Notes: generated by a model not told the origin, from the letters alone. Positions 24,979 through 32,367 are shown, numbered from the stretch's first letter. The stretch is 35,742 nucleotides of DNA from Paenibacillus gorillae (GCF_000513275.1 NZ_CBVJ010000053.1:1-35742); one strand, 5' to 3'. Numbers and translations are program-made.

Positions 24979-26397
24979 TTATGGCGTATTTGTTGTCCGC
25001 GGATGTTCTTTAAGCCAATTCAGCACATCGTCAATGGTCTGAACCGGAACGATTCGAAGCTTCGGCGCTCCCGATCTGGCGTCCGCTTCGAGCTCAGCTG
25101 GAACGAAAAACACTTCGGCATCCGTCCGGCTGACGGCATAAGCCTTTTGCGGGACGCCGCCGACGAGCCCGATTGAGCCGTCCGCCTCAATCGTACCTGT
25201 ACCAGCCACGCGCCAGCCGTTCGTAACGCCTCCCGGCGTCAACTGATCGATTAGCGCGAGCGTCAGCATCGCGCCATGCGACGGGCCGCCCAAATGCGCG
25301 ATATAGCTGTTGTAGTGGACCGACCGCGGAATATCCGCATGCAGATCATTGCTTACGGAAATGCCGAATACGGCCCGCTCCGGCAATGTATCGGTTGCCT
25401 CAGCCCGGCGTGTCGGAGCCTCAACGTCGAGCTCCTCTCCTTTTCGGCGCAGCCCGACCTTTACTGCATGACCGGGCTTCACCTCTTCGGCCATAATGGC
25501 GGTCATCTCTTCAATCGTCGCCACTGGCTTGCCATTCAACCGGGTAATGATATCGCCCGGCTGCAAAATATTTTTGACGATACTATCTTTAGCTAATGCC
25601 ATCACAAGCACGCCTTCGCTCGTCATTCCTTTGCCAAGCCCAACCTTCTGCATGGCAATTGCGCTTGCAACGCTGTTCGCATCGGTCTTCATTTCCACCA
25701 CTTGCGTATAGGCTTCTGCCAAAGGCGGCTCATTTTCGCTTTTGCGTTCAAAGGTGTACTCCGGCAGCAATTTGGCATACAGCCAGTCCGCCGGAACGGC
25801 AGGACGATCAAAGACGAGCACCCCGCTTACGCTGCCATGCGGCGTTCCGCCTTCGGCATGAGCGTAGCGGTTCATCGCGATCGTCATGGCCGGATAAGTA
25901 ACGCGATAATTGGTCGGATAGGCCAGCGCTGCGAGCAGCAGGACGGTTACAGCAAAGGTCAGCAAACCTTTCACAGGCAGCAATCGCCGCCATCCTCGAG
26001 CGCCTTTAGCCGAGATTTCACCCCCGCATAGATCAGCAATCACCAAGAGCAGGCTGGCGGCTATCAATCCGATTGCCGTTATCAGCTTAGTAGGGTTTAC
26101 AGCAATATAACATACCGCGATAACGTTCACTATAGCAGCCAAGCATCGCAGCGACAGCAACAGCTTTTTCGCACCACGATGGGTTTTCAAAAGGCTAGCA
26201 AGCCCCGTCACCGCCCCTGCTCCCCATAAAACCGGAATAATAGCCAAGCCGTAGAGCAGGCTGTCGATCATCTCGATCCATAGCCGGCCGGAAGATGTAT
26301 GTATCGGCGCTGGCAGCCAGATCAGCTCCACAAATACGATAACGGCAAACATAAAGATGATGCCAGCGTAGTAATACCGGAAATGCCGATTATTCAT
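24979..26397 (-). CDS. Membrane PDZ-Lon (S16) serine protease, YlbL-like with extra N-terminal helices
   Basis: A 472-residue protein. About six hydrophobic segments occupy residues 1-175, then a spacer leads to a PDZ domain (about 270-340, ILQPGDIITRLNGKPV) and a C-terminal Lon protease domain. The catalytic Ser lies in HLGGPSHGAMLTLALIDQL and the catalytic Lys in GLVGGVPQKAYAVSRTDAEVFFVP, the Ser-Lys dyad of S16 peptidases. No ATPase domain is present. Bacillus YlbL has one membrane segment; this one is longer at the N-terminus with a multi-helix domain. I place the start at ATG 26397 (GGAGG seven bases upstream) rather than TTG three bases earlier. Substrates unknown. Confidence 0.87.
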   Translation of the reverse strand: MNNRHFRYYYAGIIFMFAVIVFVELIWLPAPIHTSSGRLWIEMIDSLLYGLAIIPVLWGAGAVTGLASLLKTHRGAKKLLLSLRCLAAIVNVIAVCYIAVNPTKLITAIGLIAASLLLVIADLCGGEISAKGARGWRRLLPVKGLLTFAVTVLLLAALAYPTNYRVTYPAMTIAMNRYAHAEGGTPHGSVSGVLVFDRPAVPADWLYAKLLPEYTFERKSENEPPLAEAYTQVVEMKTDANSVASAIAMQKVGLGKGMTSEGVLVMALAKDSIVKNILQPGDIITRLNGKPVATIEEMTAIMAEEVKPGHAVKVGLRRKGEELDVEAPTRRAEATDTLPERAVFGISVSNDLHADIPRSVHYNSYIAHLGGPSHGAMLTLALIDQLTPGGVTNGWRVAGTGTIEADGSIGLVGGVPQKAYAVSRTDAEVFFVPAELEADARSGAPKLRIVPVQTIDDVLNWLKEHPRTTNTP

Positions 26398-26438
26398 CAA
26401 TAAACCTCCAGATCGGAATAGCCTGCAAAAACTGATTC

Positions 26439-26466
26439 AAAAAAGACCCAACATCGCTGTTGAGTC
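26439..26466 (-). terminator. Intrinsic terminator after yuzB
   Basis: Minus strand GACTCAACA / TGTTGGGTC (nine pairs, one G-U) with a four-base loop and a run of six T. It separates the yuzB transcript from the downstream protease gene. Confidence 0.9.
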
Positions 26467-26479
26467 TCCTGCCTCCGGC

Positions 26480-26701
26480 TTACTTCACATAAGGCCGAAT
26501 CTTTTGGATTGCTTCATCTTCGTCTGCCGCTTTCACATAACGTCCATTAATAAAAATGAATGCATAGCGGGCGCACGGCCCGCAATAGGATTTGCAGCCT
26601 ACCCGGATTTCGGCGTCGGGTGCCAGCTCCTGGAGCTTCGGCACAATCGACTTAACCCGGACATGCTTGCATTTATCGCATACGCGTATGTCGTTTGCCA
26701 T
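26480..26701 (-). CDS. yuzB: DUF1450 family protein YuzB
   Basis: A 73-residue protein with five Cys: VCDKCKHV near residue 8 and GCKSYCGPCARYAFIFINGRYV near 40. The pattern is that of DUF1450, a small thioredoxin-like or 2Fe-2S ferredoxin-like fold conserved in Bacilli. Redox or metal binding is likely but unproven in the family. I choose ATG 26701 (GGAAG seven bases before) instead of the TTG directly upstream. An imperfect hairpin at 26722-26755 precedes it, with no T-run in the reading direction. Confidence 0.88.
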   Translation of the reverse strand: MANDIRVCDKCKHVRVKSIVPKLQELAPDAEIRVGCKSYCGPCARYAFIFINGRYVKAADEDEAIQKIRPYVK

Positions 26702-26771
26702 CAATAATCTTCCAATCCGGCAAGCGGAATAGCCGGAGCAACCGGCGCACCGCTTTTATTTATTTAAATGA

Positions 26772-27074
26772 TTAGTGTTCGCCGTTATTTCCTTTGGACG
26801 GATTCGTTACAGCGAAGCCTTCTTCCGGCACATAGAAATAGTCGATGCGAACGCCGTCGAGGAAATCATTATCCTTCTCCAAAATAACGTCGATATCTTT
26901 GTCAGTCGATACGACGATATCTTTATCTGTCGGCTCATCGACAGCAAGACCGTAATGCGCATGATCGCCATGCGCGTGAGTCACGTACACGCGAAGCTTT
27001 TTGCCTTCATTTTCAGGCTTGTCCAGCTCAAGTTTTAATATCTTTGCAGCATTGCGCGTAATTTTGCAGTTCAT
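26772..27074 (-). CDS. HesB/IscA-fold protein lacking the iron-sulfur cysteines
   Basis: A 100-residue protein from the ATG at 27074 (AAAGGAG upstream). The A-type carrier pattern is visible: ITRNAAKILKLEL at the start, LRVYVTHAHGDHAHYGLAVDEP in the middle, and DGVRIDYFYVPEEGFAVTNPSKGN at the end. In IscA/HesB the middle block contains a GGCSG-type Cys and the end carries CGCG. Both are missing here. The only Cys is residue 3, and the middle is His-rich (HAHGDHAH). A role in standard Fe-S delivery is therefore unlikely; metal binding through His is possible but is my inference. Similar Cys-less HesB-like proteins exist in Bacilli. Confidence 0.75.
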   Translation of the reverse strand: MNCKITRNAAKILKLELDKPENEGKKLRVYVTHAHGDHAHYGLAVDEPTDKDIVVSTDKDIDVILEKDNDFLDGVRIDYFYVPEEGFAVTNPSKGNNGEH

Positions 27075-27116
27075 GTCTCTCGCTCCTTTTGTATGAAAAG
27101 ATGCCCATGGCAAGCT

Positions 27117-27353
27117 TTATATTTTACTATTATACTTGTTCTCCATGTATCGAGCAAACCATTGTGCAACCAGCATCGTGACGGCAATATCGTCAATCGG
27201 CATATACGGAAGCACATCCGGCAATACCCAATAAAGAAGCACGGGAATTAGGAACAGCAGCTTGTCCCGCAGCGCAACATCCTTTGAGCGAAGCAGCCGG
27301 TACACGCGGACAAACGTATTCCGCCAATATCTCAGAGAAAACAATTTGCGCAT
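27117..27353 (-). CDS. YkvA/DUF1232 small membrane protein
   Basis: A 78-residue protein. After a basic N-terminus (MRKLFSLRYWRNTFVRVYRLLRSKD) it has DKLLFLIPVLLYWVLPDVLPYMPIDDIAV, the DUF1232 core with Pro/Asp pairs at the membrane edge, and ends in a charged tail. The start at 27353 has GAGGTG upstream; a longer frame to 27392 overlaps the promoter. Function in the family is unknown. Confidence 0.85.
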   Translation of the reverse strand: MRKLFSLRYWRNTFVRVYRLLRSKDVALRDKLLFLIPVLLYWVLPDVLPYMPIDDIAVTMLVAQWFARYMENKYNSKI

Positions 27354-27390
27354 AGGGCACACCTCTTTTTCTAACGAAATACTTTTCGTC

Positions 27391-27399
27391 ATTATAGCA
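27391..27399 (-). promoter_or_regulatory. Extended -10 promoter of the ykvA-like gene
   Basis: Minus strand TGCTATAAT, an extended and otherwise perfect -10, about 38 bases before the ATG. No convincing -35; the extended motif may compensate. Confidence 0.55.
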
Positions 27400-27426
27400 T
27401 AAGCATGCCCTAATTTCGCAAACGAT

Positions 27427-28329
27427 TTAGCGGTGAAGCCGCATCCCCTCTGTCAGTAGCGGCTGCAGCGCACGGTAAATCGAGTCAAACTGTTCAGCAG
27501 GCAGCGGATTGGCCCCTAGTCCCGCTTCGACCGTAAAGCCCGGGCGCCGGTATCGCTGAATGAACCAATCTTTATATCCTGCATCGCTGCCGCTAAGCTT
27601 AACCGGCTTATAGCCGCTGGCACGGCCGAGCCTATTCGCCAGCTTCTCCGATTGTTCGGGTTCATAATTGCGGTAGTTCCAATAAATTTCTTCACCTTGC
27701 GTATGAAGCGCAATGACCGTATCGAACTCCAGCGAATTAGTCATGTTGGCCAGCGCCAAAGCCTCCGGCTCGCTAAGCGGATAAGGACCCGGATAATCGC
27801 GGGGACCGGGTCCAAACCTGCCTCTGCGTCTGCACTCTTCATCCCAGTGGGCCGGGAACTGGTCGTTAAGGTCCACTCCCCGGGCATTGGCTTTCCATTG
27901 ATCGAACTGCTCTGAGCCGTTATTCCACTGCAATAACTGACTGTAGAACGGATGATCGGGACGAATTCCCCTTACTGCCAGCTCCACCCCGTCCGGATTG
28001 AGCATTGGCACAGCCCACAACGTGACTTCTTTATAAAGCCGGCTAGCGCTCTCGCCACTCAGCCAGTCATCTCCATTGCAGGCGGATGCCCAATCTTCGA
28101 CATAACGCATAAGAAGCGCCGACGTCATCCATTCATTGGCATGACAGCCGCCGTTCATATGGACGCGGCGCTCGCCGTTTCCGCATTTTAACGCAAGAAT
28201 CGGACGCCCTAGCACCGTATGTCCAATCACGTAGCCTTCCACAAAAGGATACTTTCGTATAACCTGCAAGCAATCCTCGACTAATTCGTCATAGCCGTAA
28301 TTCGATGGGTTTCGATGGAATTCGCTCAA
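27427..28329 (-). CDS. M14 zinc carboxypeptidase, likely gamma-D-glutamyl peptidase (MpaA/YqgT-like)
   Basis: A 300-residue metallopeptidase. Zinc ligands are His and Glu of GGCHANEW (about residue 60) and His of VIALHTQGEEIYWNYR (about 207); the catalytic Glu is in FTVEAGLGANPL near 272. MLNPDGVELA and GVDLNDQFPAHW are typical of the gamma-D-Glu-meso-diaminopimelate subgroup. No signal peptide or LysM repeats are present, so a cytoplasmic role in muropeptide recycling is likely. It uses a TTG start with AGGTGG upstream. The next gene upstream on the same strand is glutamate racemase, whose product feeds D-Glu to the wall, which supports the assignment. Confidence 0.85.
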   Translation of the reverse strand: MSEFHRNPSNYGYDELVEDCLQVIRKYPFVEGYVIGHTVLGRPILALKCGNGERRVHMNGGCHANEWMTSALLMRYVEDWASACNGDDWLSGESASRLYKEVTLWAVPMLNPDGVELAVRGIRPDHPFYSQLLQWNNGSEQFDQWKANARGVDLNDQFPAHWDEECRRRGRFGPGPRDYPGPYPLSEPEALALANMTNSLEFDTVIALHTQGEEIYWNYRNYEPEQSEKLANRLGRASGYKPVKLSGSDAGYKDWFIQRYRRPGFTVEAGLGANPLPAEQFDSIYRALQPLLTEGMRLHR

Positions 28330-28409
28330 GCCGCCACCTCACATTCCTCATAGCTGGTATCTCTACATGCTATTCGAGGGAGATGGCTGCCATACCATGG
28401 TGCATGAAA

Positions 28410-29225
28410 TCAGCCGATTTGCAGCTCCAGCCATACGATTGGAGCCAGCTCCAGCTGCTGCCCCAGCCACTGCTGGGCAATCTCCTTGAACAAGGCCGGT
28501 TCACCGCTGCACAGAAATTGATGCACAGGTATCTGATGGCCTCTCGCCAGCTCACCGTTTTCTTCGAGAATTAACCTCGCCTCGCGGGCCGTCTCGTCTG
28601 CCGAGCTGATCAAGCTAATGTTAGGGCCCATTACCTCTTCAATCATTTCCGAGAGGAAAGGATAATGCGTACAGCCCAGTATCAAGCTGTCCATTGGAGA
28701 ATTGCGTAAATGTCCGATTGATTCCCGTATCGTTTTGTACGTTTCAGAGGAGCGGAAATGCCCCTTTTCCACTAAAGGAACAAACAACGGGCAGGCTTTG
28801 CTAATGACTTGAATTTGCGGCGACAATTCCTTGAGCGCTTGCTCATAGGCTCCGCTGCGGATCGTCCCTTCGGTTCCGATGACGCCTATGCAGCCGGATG
28901 TCGACCGCCCTATTGCCGCTCTCGCTCCCGGCTTAATGACGCCAACGACTGGAACACCGACCCTGCGGCGTATATCCTCCAGTGCAAATGCTGTACTTGT
29001 GTTGCATGCTATTATAATCATTTTTGGACGGAACTGATTCAAATAGTCCACGATCTCACGCGTGAAGCGCGTTATCTCTTCGGGAGAACGAGGCCCGTAA
29101 GGTGCCCTCGCGGTATCTCCGAAATAGACGATTTTCTCGTGCGGCAGCTGGCGCATAACCTCTTTAGCGACAGTTAAGCCGCCTACACCTGAGTCAAGTA
29201 TCGCAATCGGTTGCTGCACAAACAC
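28410..29225 (-). CDS. murI: Glutamate racemase
   Basis: A 271-residue cofactor-independent racemase that makes D-glutamate for peptidoglycan. The two catalytic Cys are in IACNTSTAFALEDIR (about residue 71) and LILGCTHYPFL (about 184), and the N-terminal AILDSGVGGLTVAKEV holds the Asp-Ser pair. YFGDTARAPYG is also typical. It starts at GTG 29225 with AAGGAAA five bases before. Near-perfect family match; length normal. Confidence 0.96.
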   Translation of the reverse strand: MFVQQPIAILDSGVGGLTVAKEVMRQLPHEKIVYFGDTARAPYGPRSPEEITRFTREIVDYLNQFRPKMIIIACNTSTAFALEDIRRRVGVPVVGVIKPGARAAIGRSTSGCIGVIGTEGTIRSGAYEQALKELSPQIQVISKACPLFVPLVEKGHFRSSETYKTIRESIGHLRNSPMDSLILGCTHYPFLSEMIEEVMGPNISLISSADETAREARLILEENGELARGHQIPVHQFLCSGEPALFKEIAQQWLGQQLELAPIVWLELQIG

Positions 29226-29319
29226 ACCGCTTTCCTTCTACATGATCTGTTTATAGTGGCTATATGACCTGCGACTTCAATAGCATATGAATACAAGGGT
29301 GAAAACGTACCTTATTATT

Positions 29320-29362
29320 GCCAGCCATTTAGAACGGCTTCTGCAGCGGTTAAATGGCTGGC
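29320..29362. repeat. Exact 12-bp inverted repeat between murI and ytxH
   Basis: GCCAGCCATTTA and TAAATGGCTGGC flank a 19-base loop that contains CTGCAG. No T-run follows on either side, so terminator action is doubtful. It sits between the ytxH terminator and the murI promoter region. Confidence 0.7.
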
Positions 29363-29369
29363 AGACAGC

Positions 29370-29402
29370 AAAAAAGGCTGACTCCTAAAAGGAATCAGCC
29401 TT
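29370..29402 (-). terminator. Intrinsic terminator of the ytxG-ytxH operon
   Basis: Minus strand AAGGCTGATTCC pairs with GGAGTCAGCCTT (one mismatch-wobble), four-base loop, then six T in total. It is 22 bases past the ytxH stop. Confidence 0.88.
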
Positions 29403-29424
29403 CTGCAGCTATGGAATCTAGAAC

Positions 29425-29829
29425 TTAATTAATGGTAAGCAGCTGCTTATCCTCAGCCGATGCATCCTGCTCATTCTCGTCAATCACTTCAGCGTCGCCG
29501 GCATCAATAGCGGAAAGAATGGCTTCCGGCTCAATCGTTTCTTCAACGCGGCGTTTCGCTGTACCCGTTGCCACAGCGGCGGCATGCTTCGCTCTGTCTG
29601 CAAGCTGCACCGCTTGATCGCCCAGTTGGCGTGCAATGCGTCCGGTTGTGTCACCCACTTGACCAGCTGCCCGCACCGTTGCCTCTTGCACTTTATGCGC
29701 TCCAGCGGAAATGTCCTGACGCAGCTCCTTGCCTGCTTTCGGTGCTAACAGCAATGCCGTAATGGAGCCTACAACGCTGCCTGCCAATGCTCCCAGAAGA
29801 AAACCTTTCGTTTGTTTACGATTTGACAT
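29425..29829 (-). CDS. ytxH: YtxH-domain protein
   Basis: A 134-residue protein. The membrane or glycine-rich segment KGFLLGALAGSVVGSITALLLAPKAGKELRQDI (about 8-40) is the YtxH signature, followed by an amphipathic Ala-rich helix (45-100) and an acidic tail. GAAGGGAG precedes ATG 29829. It begins one base after the ytxG stop region, matching the ytxG-ytxH pairing of Bacillus, where the operon is stress- and stationary-phase controlled. No ytxJ follows here: the terminator comes directly after. Confidence 0.88.
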   Translation of the reverse strand: MSNRKQTKGFLLGALAGSVVGSITALLLAPKAGKELRQDISAGAHKVQEATVRAAGQVGDTTGRIARQLGDQAVQLADRAKHAAAVATGTAKRRVEETIEPEAILSAIDAGDAEVIDENEQDASAEDKQLLTIN

Positions 29830-29830
29830 A

Positions 29831-30322
29831 TTATTCGCTCCCTTCATTCTTATGACGCTCTTCGCCCTGATGATCGGACCCGGTTTCGTTATGGCGCTTG
29901 CGGTTAGTTTGCCATAGCTGCCAAGCTGCCATACCAAGTTCAGCCCATTCGAACGCCTCGCCGAGCTGACGCTGCTCCGCTGCCCGCTCCGCATGCCGGA
30001 TCGCAGACTGCGACAGTGTTGATGTTACCCGGTTTACGGCGGATGTCGTATGCTCAATCGACTCCCCAATTTGTCCGGCGGCTTCAAATAGACGGTTCAC
30101 CGATTGCAGCTGCTGCTGTGCAGTAAGGATCGTCTTCTCCGCAGGATCTGCAAGGGCAGTTAACCTTACAGCTGTCGCCTGCATATGGGCCATCATGGTT
30201 TCCGTTGATGCTTGAACAGCTTTAAGCCGGTTCAGCGCTGCTTTAATGCCAAGCAGCAGACCCGCCGTCACTATTACAAAAGCGGCTGCCGCAATCGCGG
30301 CACTCCATTCCATTACGTCCAT
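29831..30322 (-). CDS. ytxG: DUF948 protein YtxG
   Basis: A 163-residue protein with an N-terminal membrane anchor (residues 5-27, WSAAIAAAAFVIVTAGLLLGIKAAL) and a long predicted coiled coil (28-120) typical of DUF948, ending in a hydrophilic tail. GGAGGAG lies before ATG 30322. A longer frame reaching 30463 overlaps the upstream terminator and is rich in Cys; it is not credible. Partner of ytxH. A TATACT lies about 60 bases upstream, but without a good -35. Confidence 0.82.
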   Translation of the reverse strand: MDVMEWSAAIAAAAFVIVTAGLLLGIKAALNRLKAVQASTETMMAHMQATAVRLTALADPAEKTILTAQQQLQSVNRLFEAAGQIGESIEHTTSAVNRVTSTLSQSAIRHAERAAEQRQLGEAFEWAELGMAAWQLWQTNRKRHNETGSDHQGEERHKNEGSE

Positions 30323-30420
30323 ATGCCTGCTCCTCCTCCGCTCCGGGCAATTGGCGATCCGAATCGGGCGAATGCCCATTTCGTAATGACAGTATAAGCA
30401 GCATGGGCTCGTCTTGACAC

Positions 30421-30472
30421 AAAAAAAAGCCGATTGCGCAAAGCTGCAGCAACAGCTTCCCAATCGACTCTT
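30421..30472 (-). terminator. Intrinsic terminator of the Dabb / small membrane protein / HepT-like operon
   Basis: Minus strand GTCGATTG pairs with CAATCGGC, AAGCTG with CAGCTT inside, then eight T. It lies eight bases past the DUF86 stop. Confidence 0.9.
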
Positions 30473-30480
30473 CCTTGGAC

Positions 30481-30906
30481 TTATCCAATTAATTCTCGTT
30501 CAATATATTGCTCAACCGAAGTTTTGAAGACGAGCAGCTGTTCCGCCATTATCCGTGACTGCGGATGAAGCTCGGCGCGCTGCCAGTCATAATAGTCTTG
30601 AACGAGCGGCTTCCGCAATTTCACAAGCGCGATAAACGGCTCTTGCAGCTCCTTAGGAAAGGCGCCTTCTTCACCGATAATTTCGATAATATCCTCATAG
30701 CTGCTTGCGTCGCGCATAATAAAGCCATCGATCAAATAGCTTCCGACATCTGTAATCGTCTCGATTGCCAGATGGAGCGCACGCTCCTGTGCCAGCCCCT
30801 CAATGAGGGAACCGCTCCACTGATCAGCTAGTGAGCGAAGCGCTTCCGAGATGGCGGGAATCGCCTGCAGCCGGACTCCAATTTGTTCACGATTCACATA
30901 GTACAT
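30481..30906 (-). CDS. HepT-like DUF86 protein with altered catalytic motif (YutE-like)
   Basis: A 141-residue all-helical protein from ATG 30906 (GGGAGAAG upstream). The DUF86 layout is clear: ALHLAIETITDVGSYLIDGF, MRDASSYEDIIEIIGEEG and LVKLRKPLVQDYYDW. In HepT toxins the last block carries R-x4-6-H, the RNase motif; here the His position appears as Gln (RKPLVQDYY), so nuclease activity is doubtful. No MNT-type nucleotidyltransferase antitoxin gene adjoins it, as for yutE in Bacillus. I infer a housekeeping or degenerate role instead of an active toxin. It is third in a three-gene operon. Confidence 0.8.
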   Translation of the reverse strand: MYYVNREQIGVRLQAIPAISEALRSLADQWSGSLIEGLAQERALHLAIETITDVGSYLIDGFIMRDASSYEDIIEIIGEEGAFPKELQEPFIALVKLRKPLVQDYYDWQRAELHPQSRIMAEQLLVFKTSVEQYIERELIG

Positions 30907-30923
30907 AGAGGCTTCTCCCGCTT

Positions 30924-31034
30924 TCAGTCTTGCTTTTTGGATTTCGCTTTCCGTTTCAGCCAAGCCGCCATTATGACGGCGCTAATAATGACAACAAACA
31001 AATACGTCATTAATTGATATGCGTCTTCACCCAT
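30924..31034 (-). CDS. 36-residue single-pass membrane protein
   Basis: Starts MGEDAYQLMTYLFVV and ends in a basic tail KRKAKSKKQD. Residues 9-26 form one hydrophobic helix, so the protein would span the membrane with its Lys/Arg-rich C-terminus inside by the positive-inside rule. The stop is 17 bases before the HepT-like ATG and the start 19 bases after the Dabb gene, so it fits snugly into the operon. The ribosome site is weak (GGCGG about six bases upstream). No family recognised. Tight fit and topology favour a real gene. Confidence 0.65.
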   Translation of the reverse strand: MGEDAYQLMTYLFVVIISAVIMAAWLKRKAKSKKQD

Positions 31035-31053
31035 AGTAACCGCCAACCCTTCC

Positions 31054-31341
31054 TTAGCTTACAAAGTCGACGCTGACGGATGCTTCGCGAACTTGCGTCA
31101 TATGTTCAATTACTTTTTGATGCACAGGATGTACCTGATAAGCATTCAAACCGTCCAATGATTCAAATCTCGTAATGAGGGCGATATCGTAAGAGCGCTC
31201 CGAATGCAAGACGTCGATGCCGACTTCGATGAACTTCAGCTCTTCAATTTTCCCTTCCATATTGCGTAGAACAGCAGCCGTTGTCTCCACGCTCTCCGGG
31301 CTTCCGTCCTTTAATTTGAAAAATACGATATGTGTCAGCAT
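31054..31341 (-). CDS. Dabb (stress-responsive alpha/beta barrel) domain protein
   Basis: A 95-residue protein opening with MLTHIVFFKLKDG, the usual Dabb start, followed by RNMEGKIEELKFIEVGIDV, DIALITRFESLDGLNAYQVHPVHQKVIE and a final strand. The domain forms a dimeric ferredoxin-like barrel; a common function is unknown. GGGGAG lies before ATG 31341. It is the first gene of the operon with the small membrane protein and the HepT-like gene. Confidence 0.9.
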   Translation of the reverse strand: MLTHIVFFKLKDGSPESVETTAAVLRNMEGKIEELKFIEVGIDVLHSERSYDIALITRFESLDGLNAYQVHPVHQKVIEHMTQVREASVSVDFVS

Positions 31342-31387
31342 TCGTTCTTTCTCCCCTCGCGTATGTAATCGAATGACATGCATCCTT

Positions 31388-31417
31388 TTGTCACATAATA
31401 ACCCAAGCAGCTATATT
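31388..31417 (+). promoter_or_regulatory. Promoter for the small two-helix membrane protein
   Basis: TTGTCA (31388-31393), 18-base spacer, TATATT (31412-31417), giving a leader of about 52 bases before ATG 31476. Confidence 0.55.
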
Positions 31418-31475
31418 CAAGCAACAAACAACAGCCAACAAACTAATCAAACAAGGCTAGAGAGGACGATTTGTT

Positions 31476-31740
31476 ATGCGTTATCCTGTTACGTTTGCCG
31501 CTACGGTAATCGGACTTGCTCTTTGCTTATATAATTCAACCGGCTATGACCCGCATAATTTCGTTTTTTTCCATGTTCAGCGTTCCCGCCTGGTTCGTAG
31601 ATCTATTTGTCGATGTACATGATGTAAGCGTCATGCTGATGTACGTCCTGACCATACTGACTTGGGCTCTACTCGGCTTTATCGCCGATACGCTCATTGC
31701 CCGCGGACGCGGAAAAAGCGGCAGACGAAGCAAGGTCTGA
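31476..31740 (+). CDS. Small two-helix membrane protein, apparently frameshifted
   Basis: From ATG 31476 (GAGAGG upstream) the frame reads MRYPVTFAATVIGLAL and would soon lose sense. One frame over, it continues AYIIQPAMTRIISFFSMF, then VSVMLMYVLTILTWALLGFIAD and a basic tail. Deleting one T from TTT at 31522-31524 joins them as GLALAYIIQPAM, giving about 87 residues with two hydrophobic helices and a positive C-terminus. I recognise no family. The downstream terminator and upstream promoter support one gene. Confidence 0.65.
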
Positions 31741-31749
31741 ATAATGCGC

Positions 31750-31781
31750 AAAAGAGGAGCCCTGTACGGCTCCTCTTTTTT
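31750..31781. terminator. Bidirectional intrinsic terminator
   Basis: AAAAGAGGAGCC pairs with GGCTCCTCTTTT across a six-base loop, with T-runs on both strands. It serves the small membrane protein gene (plus) and the cupredoxin gene (minus). Confidence 0.92.
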
Positions 31782-31788
31782 GATGTCG

Positions 31789-32178
31789 TTAAGCTGCTTC
31801 AACAACCAGCTTCGTTTTCATTTCCAAGTGGCCTGTGCCGCAAGGAACCGAGCAGTGTATTTCATACACGCCGGGTTTGTCGAATTCAAGATTCGTCTCC
31901 AGCTTATCGCCTTCAAGATCAACGTTCAGCTCATCAATCTTCAGGCCGTGAATGCCGCTTTTGTTTTGAAGCTTGAGAATGACCTTGTCGCCAACTTTAA
32001 CTTTGTACTCTTCTTGGTCGAACGTGAAATCGCTGTTAGCTTGCACTTTTACGAGTACGGTACCCTCTGGAAGTTCTGCCGACTCATCCTTAGGCTTCTC
32101 GGGCAGACCGAATGTCAGCAAATAAACTGCCAATAAAGAAGCTGCTGATAATAGTACGAACATGATCCACTTATGCAT
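31789..32178 (-). CDS. Membrane-anchored CuA-type cupredoxin (cytochrome oxidase subunit II-like)
   Basis: A 129-residue protein with an N-terminal anchor (residues 3-23) and a cupredoxin domain. The copper site looks complete for CuA: a His in SGIHGLKI and the loop HCSVPCGTGHLEM with C-x3-C-x3-H-x2-M. No transmembrane hairpin or oxidase subunits accompany it, so it is a stand-alone outer-face domain. It may take part in electron transfer, copper handling or nitrous-oxide/oxidase assembly; I cannot choose. GGGGAGC precedes the ATG. Confidence 0.87.
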   Translation of the reverse strand: MHKWIMFVLLSAASLLAVYLLTFGLPEKPKDESAELPEGTVLVKVQANSDFTFDQEEYKVKVGDKVILKLQNKSGIHGLKIDELNVDLEGDKLETNLEFDKPGVYEIHCSVPCGTGHLEMKTKLVVEAA

Positions 32179-32218
32179 TGCTCCGTGCTCCCCTTTTCGA
32201 ACGTAGTGTTTACTTCTT

Positions 32219-32248
32219 ATATTACATAAGATCGTCCGAAGTTCTCAA
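32219..32248 (-). promoter_or_regulatory. Promoter candidate for the cupredoxin gene
   Basis: Minus strand TTGAGA (32243-32248), 18-base spacer, TAATAT (32219-32224), about 41 bases before the ATG. The rest of the gap to the holin-like gene (to 32367) shows no feature I can name. Confidence 0.45.
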
Positions 32249-32367
32249 CCTTAAACTTGAGATTAGGGAAAAGTTTTTTCTTGATTATGACAATAAAATG
32301 AACATTACGGATGGATGCTTGTAAATAATGGCTCAACCCCCTTACACCTTAGTGAACAAAATTGCCG

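Noticed and set aside
26722..26755. Hairpin between yuzB and the HesB-like gene as a terminator
   Set aside because: The T-rich side is on the plus strand, where no gene ends; in the direction of transcription there is no T-run.
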